Below, in pieces: positions 40,304 to 45,306 of a DNA stretch of 45,306 nucleotides. The notes below the pieces were generated by a model, which was not told the DNA's origin, did not search any database, and saw nothing but the letters and a program-made list of their open reading frames with translations. This DNA is from Streptomyces avidinii (GTDB lineage: Bacteria; Actinomycetota; Actinomycetes; Streptomycetales; Streptomycetaceae). The DNA lies in contig NZ_BMVL01000023.1 in the NCBI RefSeq assembly GCF_014650695.1, forward strand, positions 1 to 45,306, given 5' to 3'. The stretch's first letter is position 1; every line of letters starts with the position of its first letter. Both the position numbers and the translations under genes were made by a program.

Positions 40304-40743
40304 CGCTTCTCGTCCGCCTTGCCGGCGCCGTCGACGCCCTTGAAGGACGTCTTGATCGCGGCGTCCGTCTCGCCCATCTCCTTGGCGACCGTCAGCAGGG
40401 TCCCCTTGAGCTGCTCGCACTCGTCCCGCACCGACTGGAGGCGTTCCTCCCAGGACGTCAGTACGCTCTTGAGGGCCGCGACGGAGCTGAGGCCGGCGGC
40501 TCCCGACTCGATGCCCTCGTGGCCGGGGCCGAGCGCCGAGCGGCTCGTCTCCGTGCTGGTGCGCAGGTCGCCGGCGGTGCCGGAGGCGCTGGTCCAGGGG
40601 CCGTTGCTGTGCTTGAGGTTTCCGGGACCGCCGCCGGCCCCGCCGCCACCGGTTCCGGGGTCGGGGGCCACCGAGGCGAGCCTCATCGCGGGCCCGCCGT
40701 CGGCCGGTCCGAACAGCTCCTGCCAGCGCTCCGAATAGGACAC
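40300..40743 (-). CDS. Small helical WXG-like partner protein
   Basis: A 147-residue protein: N-terminal SYSERWQELFGPADGGPAMR, a Gly-rich linker, and a C-terminal pair of helices (SVLTSWEERLQSVRDECEQL, KGTLLTVAKEMGETDAAIKT). The length, linker and two-helix end match the small ESX/WXG100-like proteins that precede DUF1023 hydrolases in Streptomyces. First gene of the operon. Type VII secretion is suggested by analogy only. Confidence 0.75.
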   Translation of the reverse strand: MSYSERWQELFGPADGGPAMRLASVAPDPGTGGGGAGGGPGNLKHSNGPWTSASGTAGDLRTSTETSRSALGPGHEGIESGAAGLSSVAALKSVLTSWEERLQSVRDECEQLKGTLLTVAKEMGETDAAIKTSFKGVDGAGKADEKR

Positions 40744-40959
40744 TGCTCCCCCGTCTACGTCTGTGTTCCGCCTCTGCGCCCCGAGAGACTAACGCAGGCC
40801 ACGCACGTGTGTGCGATCGGGAATGGGTCCCGGTGGAGGAAGGCCGACAGGCAGGTGTCCGGGGGTGTGGCGCGCTCCCACGACCGGGCCGGGTGGCTGC
40901 CGCGTAGGGTGGGCCGAACCGCCACGCTTTCCGCCGCCGTCCCCGGGAGAACTGCCGTC

Positions 40960-41253
40960 ATGCGTATGGTTTTCGCCAGTCAGGTGATCGAGTGGCGTGG
41001 GCCCGCGCCGTTCCACTTCGTCCCCGTGCCGGAAGAGCAGTGCGCCGACGTACGGCAGGTGGCAGCGGCCGCCACCTACGGCTGGGGGGTCGTTCCCGTG
41101 GAGGCGAGTATCGGCGAAGTCACCTTCGAGACGTCGCTCTTCCCGAGGGAGGGCGGGTACTTGCTGCCGGTCAAGAACGCCGTCCGAACACCGCTGGGGC
41201 TGGCGGCAGGGGACGAGGTGACCGTGGAGATGACGGTGCGCCTGCCGGGCTGA
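40960..41253 (+). CDS. DUF1905 domain protein
   Basis: A 97-residue protein consisting of one DUF1905 domain: VFASQVIEWRGPAPFHFVPV, CADVRQVAAAATYGWGVVPV, LFPREGGYLLPVKNAVRTPL and GDEVTVEMTVRL. The fold is a small beta barrel. Start ATG 40960 with GGGAGA nearby. Function of the family is unclear. Monocistronic. Confidence 0.85.
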   Translation: MRMVFASQVIEWRGPAPFHFVPVPEEQCADVRQVAAAATYGWGVVPVEASIGEVTFETSLFPREGGYLLPVKNAVRTPLGLAAGDEVTVEMTVRLPG

Positions 41254-41622
41254 GCGCTGCCGGCGGGGCGGCTTCGCGGGTGTGCCCCGGATCGCGGCCC
41301 GGCCCGTCGGGGATCGGGCTCGTGGTCGGTCAGCACGCAGCCGTCGACCTGTGCCTTCGCCCGCCGGTGACCCCGTCGGCGCGGAGAAGCCGGGAACGCA
41401 GGTGAGGCAGCGGGACCGCCGAGGGCGGCGGTCGCCGTCGTATGCCTCTCCGGGGCAGGGAAGTCACCCCCGCGTTCGGCTTCACCGGGCGCCGCTCGCG
41501 GCGCCCGACCCCGCCTCGCGGGCCTCGTGCGGAGCGCCCATGCTGAGGAGTAGGGCGCCGTCGTTTCCTGAGACTTGTCCTTCCCGGAGGCCGCACGGAG
41601 GCGCCCGGGAGGAGAGGAAGTC
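41254..41622. other. Gap without a gene
   Basis: No coding signal on either strand. It contains a hairpin at 41486-41507. Confidence 0.5.
41486..41507. terminator. Terminator-like hairpin
   Basis: Perfect inverted repeat CGGGCGCCGC-TC-GCGGCGCCCG, in the gap between two rightward genes. Confidence 0.5.
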
Positions 41623-41829
41623 ATGCGAATGCGGAGAGTCCTGGGCCTCGCCCTGGCAGCGGCGACCGTTGCCGGCACGAGCGCCGTCGGCGCTGTCGGT
41701 GCTGCAGCCGCCTCGTCTCCGAACATCACCAGGGACGAGTGCACGGCCGCGGGCGGACAGATCACCTCGCGCCCCTACGCCGGCTACTCCTGCGCGCTGC
41801 CCGACGGGACCACGCAGCCGATCACGTGA
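41623..41829 (+). CDS. Small secreted peptide (68 aa)
   Basis: A 68-residue exported protein: signal peptide VLGLALAAATVAGTSAVGAV with cleavage near AAAAS, and a 38-residue mature part NITRDECTAAGGQITSRPYA then GYSCALPDGTTQPIT containing one cysteine pair. GGAGAGGAAG lies just upstream of ATG 41623. Similar short Cys-pair peptides are common in Streptomyces secretomes; function unknown. Confidence 0.78.
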   Translation: MRMRRVLGLALAAATVAGTSAVGAVGAAAASSPNITRDECTAAGGQITSRPYAGYSCALPDGTTQPIT

Positions 41830-41862
41830 CCCGTCGGCGCACGGCCGGGCAACCGGTGGCCG

Positions 41863-42045
41863 TCAGCGTCTGCGGCCCCATCCGCGGGCAGGCCGCGCGC
41901 TGCCGATGCCGGCGACGTGCAGCGCGAGTACCGCGAGACCGATCAGCATGAAGTTGGTGGAGCTCAGGACCTCGTTGGTGGCGATGTCGGCCGCGTTGAC
42001 GAGGAACGCGATGAAGAACAGGACTGCGGCGGCGATGCCCAGCAT
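41863..42045 (-). CDS. Small two-helix membrane protein (60 aa)
   Basis: A 60-residue protein: LGIAAAVLFFIAFLVNAADI, then TNFMLIGLAVLALHVAGIG and a basic tail. ATG 42045 follows AAAGGAG by eight bases. It is convergent with the secreted peptide gene. Function unknown. Confidence 0.75.
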   Translation of the reverse strand: MLGIAAAVLFFIAFLVNAADIATNEVLSSTNFMLIGLAVLALHVAGIGSARPARGWGRRR

Positions 42046-42240
42046 GGTCGGGCTCCTTTCGGTCGGTGCCGACCGTGTGCCCCGTGCGGGCCGGACCATG
42101 TGCCGCCGGTCGGACCGCCGGAGTCACCGGTAGGCCCGCGCCCGGTCCTCCTTACCCCCCGGCCGGGGCACGCCCATGGGGCGCGGTGCGAGCCGCCCCG
42201 GTGAACGGGGCCCACGCGCGCGAGCCGGGGGGCGGCCGCT

Positions 42241-43206
42241 TCAGTACAGCGGGCCGGTGGGAAACCCGTGGTCCGGCGGGAACGGATCGGGCAGGAGGGG
42301 AGCCGGCCGAGCGGCGGCTCCCTGCGCGCGCCGGACGGCCAGGCGCGCGGGCCACTCTGCCGCCCACATGATCGCGGCGGCCCCCGCCAGCTGCCGGAAG
42401 CCGTCGATGTGAAGTCCCGGGTCCGCGAACGCGAAGGCCGCGCAGATCAGCCACAACAGCAGGCAGTGGTAGGCGACGAGGACGATCGAGGCGATTCCCG
42501 GTACGGGCAGCGACAGCGTGATGCGCGGCAGCATGAAGAGGGACGCCACAGCGCACAGGGCGAGCGCCTGCCGCCACCCCGGCGCGGCGTCGAGGTGGAC
42601 GCCGTCCAGCACGAGCAGGGCGAGCGCGAGGCCCGCGGCATTGAGCAGTACGGCGGCCAGCGAGCGCGCGGCCGCGCGGCCGGTGCGGCGGCGGAACAGG
42701 GCGAAGAAGGTTGCGGCCGTGGTGGCGACGGCCGCCACCAGCAGCCCCGAGAGGAAGACCGGCCACAGTCCGGTCAGGCGCGCCGGCAGTCCCACGGCGG
42801 CGCAGATCCGTACGCCGGCCCAGAGTGCGAGCGGATACACGGTGAGCAGGACCAGCAGGTCGACCAGGGCCTGCAGCACGCCGAGGAACATCAGGCGACG
42901 CATCGGGGCGAAGAACTCCCGGTCCGAGCCCCAGAGGTCGGGCTCTTCCGCGAGGAGCCCCTGGGCCCGTCGCAGGGAGGGCCGCATCATGAGGGCCGTC
43001 AGGCTCGACGTCGCCCCTGTGCATGCGCTGACGAAGGCGGCCGTCAGTGCCACCACGAGTACCTGCCGGCCTGTCGGGCCGGTCAGCCGGAAGTCGACGA
43101 CCAGGAGCGCGGCCGCCGCCACGCCGGCAGCCACCGAGGCCGACCGCAGCACGGCGGCGGCGGCCTTTCCCGTACGTCCGTGCCCGAGCCCGGTATTGGC
43201 CGTCAT
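42241..43206 (-). CDS. Polytopic membrane protein with holin-IV-like C-terminus
   Basis: A 321-residue protein with about eight helices. The N-terminal half includes VLVVALTAAFVSACTGATSS and FLGVLQALVDLLVLLTVYPL. The C-terminal half, LLNAAGLALALLVLDGVHLD, LALCAVASLFMLPRITLSLP, CLLLWLICAAFAFADPGLHI and DGFRQLAGAAAIMW, follows the four-helix pattern of the 'phage holin family IV' (DUF360-like) membrane proteins. ATG 43206 is chosen. Likely a chromosomal membrane protein rather than a phage gene. Function unknown. Confidence 0.75.
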   Translation of the reverse strand: MTANTGLGHGRTGKAAAAVLRSASVAAGVAAAALLVVDFRLTGPTGRQVLVVALTAAFVSACTGATSSLTALMMRPSLRRAQGLLAEEPDLWGSDREFFAPMRRLMFLGVLQALVDLLVLLTVYPLALWAGVRICAAVGLPARLTGLWPVFLSGLLVAAVATTAATFFALFRRRTGRAAARSLAAVLLNAAGLALALLVLDGVHLDAAPGWRQALALCAVASLFMLPRITLSLPVPGIASIVLVAYHCLLLWLICAAFAFADPGLHIDGFRQLAGAAAIMWAAEWPARLAVRRAQGAAARPAPLLPDPFPPDHGFPTGPLY

Positions 43207-43330
43207 CAGCCCGCCCCCTCGTGAGTCGCGACTCCCACAGAAGGCATGCCCGGCTTGAGCCCTCACCAGGCGTGCGGGGTCGCGCAGGTCCGGTGGGGCC
43301 GAACCCTGCCGGGCGGGCGGCCGGCGGCTG

Positions 43331-43888
43331 TCAGTGGGCGGGGGCCCAGAAGGCGGTCAGGTGGCCGTCGCCCGGGGTGAGGGTCTCCCACCCGCCCGGA
43401 AGGTCCACCACCACGACGCCCGACGTGGGGAGCCCTTCCGCCAGCCGCTCCAGCAGATTCGGCGGGCCGGTTCCGCACAGGGCCGTGGCCAGCTCGTGGA
43501 TGCCGGTGTTGTGGCCGACCAGCATCAGGTGGCTCACCCCCGCTCCCCGCTCCGCCAGTACGGTGGCCAGCGCGCTCGGGGCCGCGTCGTAGAGCCTGTC
43601 GTCGTACACGGCGGGCGGCACGTCCGGGAGGGCCGGGGCGATCAGCTGCCATGTCTGCCGTGTCCTTCGGGCCGGGGAGCACAGGACCAGGCGGGGCTCG
43701 AAGCCCGACTCGGCGAGCCAGCGCCCCGTCTCCGGCGCGTCCGCTCGGCCGCGGTCGCTCAGGGCGCGTTCGTAGTCCTCGGCGACGTGCTTCGGCACGG
43801 CCTTCGCGTGGCGCACCAGCAGCAGTCGGCATGCGGCCGCCGCGTCGGCGGCCGAGGACGTCACGTGGGGCGCGGGACCCGAGGACAT
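43331..43888 (-). CDS. SixA-like histidine phosphatase
   Basis: A 185-residue histidine phosphatase superfamily protein. The catalytic motif is CRLLLVRHAKAVPKH (RHA with the phosphohistidine). VLCSPARRTRQTWQLI supplies a second Arg, and SHLMLVGHNTGIHELATAL the second catalytic His. The size and order fit SixA, which removes phosphate from protein histidines. ATG 43888 is preferred because GAAGGAG lies six to twelve bases upstream; ATG 43903 is in frame but lacks one. Confidence 0.88.
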   Translation of the reverse strand: MSSGPAPHVTSSAADAAAACRLLLVRHAKAVPKHVAEDYERALSDRGRADAPETGRWLAESGFEPRLVLCSPARRTRQTWQLIAPALPDVPPAVYDDRLYDAAPSALATVLAERGAGVSHLMLVGHNTGIHELATALCGTGPPNLLERLAEGLPTSGVVVVDLPGGWETLTPGDGHLTAFWAPAH

Positions 43889-44169
43889 GGCCATCTCCTT
43901 CACGGCGGTACCGGTACAGGCTCATGGTGCGCGGAGGCCGGGGAGTGCGCATCCTCGTGTGCGCAGCGGCGGTTGGCCGGGGCGGGCCGCTCGGGGGACG
44001 GCGCCCAGTGACGTTTCTGTGGTGAACAGGATGCCCCATTGGGGTGAGTAAAGACTTGGTATGTCGCACATCAGTGGATGGCCAGGAAATGATCAGCTTT
44101 GGGTAAAGCGCTGCTTGTGTCGCAGTCGCTCCCCGCCCCATGCGCCACGCACCCTCGAAGGAGCTGACG
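43889..44169. other. Divergent intergenic region of lower GC
   Basis: Around 44030-44115 the sequence is noticeably less GC-rich than elsewhere and includes the small stem GCTTT-GGGT-AAAGC. A promoter for the gene at 44170 is likely here, but no clear boxes can be assigned. Confidence 0.4.
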
Positions 44170-45042
44170 ATGAGTTACGGGACCAAACTGCGGGCCCAGA
44201 TCGCCGAGCCGGGCACCACGCCCCTGATCGGCGTGCACGACATGTACTCGGCCTCGGTCGCGGCCGGGCACTACGACGGGATGTTCGTCTCCGGTTTCGG
44301 GTTCGCCGCGTCCCACTACGGACTGCCCGACATCGGGTTCATCGCCTGGCCCGACATGCTGGCCTTCGTCCAGCGGCTGCGCGGAGCGTTCCCGCAGCAC
44401 CACCTGCTGGTGGACATCGACGACGGTTACGTCGATGTGGAGGTGGCCTGCCACGTGGTGAAGAGCATGGAGCGCATCGGCGCCTCCGGCGTCATCCTCG
44501 AGGACCAGAAGCGTCCGCGCCGGTGCGGGCATGCCGACGGCAAGCAGGTCCTGCCGCTCGCCGAGTACCTGGAGAAGCTGGACGCGGTGCTGGAGACACG
44601 CAGGGAGCTGCTCGTCGTCGCCCGCACGGACGCCACCGAGGAGGCCGACATCCTCCACCGGGCCGAGGCGCTGGCCGCCACGGACGCCGATGTCGTCCTG
44701 GTCGACGGTGTCCGCAGCGTCGAGTGGATCCGGCGGATCCGTGACGTCGTCGGCTCCAAGCCGCTGCTCTTCAACCAGATCGCCGGCGGCAAGTCGCCGC
44801 GGCTCTCCCTCAGCGAGCTGACCGACCTCGGCGTCGACGTGGCCATCTACAGCACGCCCTGCCTCTTCGCGGCGCACCGCGCGATGGACACCGCCCTCGC
44901 CGAACTGCGGCTCGCCGACGGACGGCTGCCCGCCGCAGAGGGCGACGGGGAAATCGGCGTCGGTGAGTCCACCGGGCTCCTGGCGAAGAACATCGGCCGG
45001 CACCAGCCGGTACCCCCTGCACGCGAGAGCGCCGGCGTATGA
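44170..45042 (+). CDS. Isocitrate lyase / PEP mutase family protein
   Basis: A 290-residue alpha/beta barrel. PLIGVHDMYSASVAAGHYDG and VSGFGFAASHYGLPDIGF start the fold, LLVDIDDGYVDVEVACHVVK binds Mg2+, and SGVILEDQKRPRRCGHADGK carries the RRCGH motif with Cys119, typical of C-C lyases such as methylisocitrate lyase; true PEP mutases have a different motif here. LLVVARTDATEEADILHRAE follows. The reaction is probably cleavage of a 2-hydroxy- or 2-oxo-dicarboxylate. ATG 44170 with GAAGGAG upstream is preferred over 44140. ATGA overlap with the small secreted protein gene. Confidence 0.87.
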   Translation: MSYGTKLRAQIAEPGTTPLIGVHDMYSASVAAGHYDGMFVSGFGFAASHYGLPDIGFIAWPDMLAFVQRLRGAFPQHHLLVDIDDGYVDVEVACHVVKSMERIGASGVILEDQKRPRRCGHADGKQVLPLAEYLEKLDAVLETRRELLVVARTDATEEADILHRAEALAATDADVVLVDGVRSVEWIRRIRDVVGSKPLLFNQIAGGKSPRLSLSELTDLGVDVAIYSTPCLFAAHRAMDTALAELRLADGRLPAAEGDGEIGVGESTGLLAKNIGRHQPVPPARESAGV

Positions 45043-45293
45043 CCCGCGTCCGGGTACGGGCCGCGGCCTGCCTGGCGATGACCCTGATCTGCGGCAGCGC
45101 CGCACCCGCCGCCGCCCACGGGAGCCTGATCACCGTCATCGACAACTCGCACTCCGACTCGGTCCTCGAAATCGACCGGACGGCCAACGTGCAGAGCGGC
45201 AGCGGGACCGCCGGCAGCGACCACGAAGGCAGTGCCGTCGAGGTACTCACCGCCCTCGTCCCCACCGTGCGCGCCGGCGGGAGCGGCACCTGA
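45039..45293 (+). CDS. Small secreted protein coupled to the lyase gene
   Basis: An 84-residue exported protein: AACLAMTLICGSAAPAAAHG as signal peptide, then GSLITVIDNSHSDSVLEIDR and TANVQSGSGTAGSDHEGSAV. The mature part is short, polar and lacks cysteines. The ATG overlaps the lyase stop by four bases, so the two are translationally coupled. Coupling of a cytoplasmic enzyme to a secreted peptide is unusual. Family not recognised. Confidence 0.72.
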   Translation: MTRVRVRAAACLAMTLICGSAAPAAAHGSLITVIDNSHSDSVLEIDRTANVQSGSGTAGSDHEGSAVEVLTALVPTVRAGGSGT

Positions 45294-45306
45294 CACGAAA
45301 GCGGCG

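Noticed and set aside
38501..40738. 745-codon open frame on the plus strand
   Set aside because: Antisense to the DUF1023 hydrolase operon; composition is Val/Gly/Arg shadow-like and has no domain.
42241..43206. Phage origin for the holin-like membrane protein
   Set aside because: No lysin, tail or integrase genes nearby; chromosomal members of this membrane family are common in actinobacteria.
44170..45042. True phosphoenolpyruvate mutase and thus phosphonate biosynthesis
   Set aside because: The active-site motif is RRCGH with a cysteine, typical of lyases, not the mutase motif; no phosphonopyruvate decarboxylase gene is nearby.

Overview
The window is about 45 kb of very GC-rich DNA with the codon use, GTG starts, dense 4-bp ATGA/GTGA gene overlaps and gene families of a Streptomyces (or close relative) chromosome: a short chaplin, a SigK/RskA-type sigma/anti-sigma pair, a LAL-family LuxR regulator, DUF6777, an IPT/TIG secreted protein and many small secreted proteins. 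No rRNA, complete tRNA, CRISPR array or intact transposase is visible. The accessory content and gene remnants suggest a chromosome arm or an old insertion region; that is inference.

Layout. 0-0.8 kb: no convincing gene, but an exceptional 27-bp RNA hairpin. 0.8-3 kb: AraC-type regulator and a secreted cyclophilin, with a decayed ATP-dependent DNA ligase between them. 3-7.2 kb: a gene graveyard (frameshifted mobilization protein, ParD/ParE-like toxin-antitoxin remnants, a broken membrane peptide, a degenerate tRNA-Arg 3' end that may be an attachment site) around an intact membrane esterase and two small unknown genes. 7.2-11.2 kb: a small membrane protein, a DUF6777 protein with a very long PGK-type repeat tail, and a secreted Lys/His-rich protein with a double terminator.

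11.2-18.4 kb is the most distinctive part: two divergent four-gene operons, each fully coupled by 4-bp overlaps. Leftward: integral-membrane histidine kinase, atypical receiver protein with a non-HTH C-terminal region, alpha/beta hydrolase, Pr6Pr-type membrane protein. Rightward: zinc-ribbon protein, OmpA-domain lipoprotein, four-TM coiled-coil protein, small basic protein. A near-palindrome lies between them.

18.5-22.3 kb: a hypothetical protein, a frameshifted RsbW-like ATPase, and a three-gene amino-acid operon (YheO/DauR-type regulator, PLP aminotransferase, ornithine cyclodeaminase homologue) with two tandem CTGGAC-N5-GTCCAG palindromes at its start. 22.5-27.2 kb: secreted or exported proteins, including a DUF4157 protein of the kind linked to extracellular contractile injection systems and a tandem ET79/crystal-protein-like secreted protein. 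27.2-33.1 kb: large LuxR/LAL regulator divergent from a TetX-like flavin monooxygenase, then a CPA1 Na+/H+ antiporter.

33.3-37.8 kb: membrane-anchored molybdopterin sulfite-oxidase-like enzyme, chaplin, SigK-type sigma factor, RskA-type anti-sigma factor and a 2OG-Fe(II) oxygenase. 37.9-40.7 kb: coupled operon of a WXG-like helical protein, a DUF1023 alpha/beta hydrolase and a lipoprotein. 41-45.3 kb: DUF1905 protein, small secreted and membrane peptides, a holin-like membrane protein, a SixA-like phosphatase, and an isocitrate-lyase/PEP-mutase family enzyme translationally coupled to a small secreted protein.
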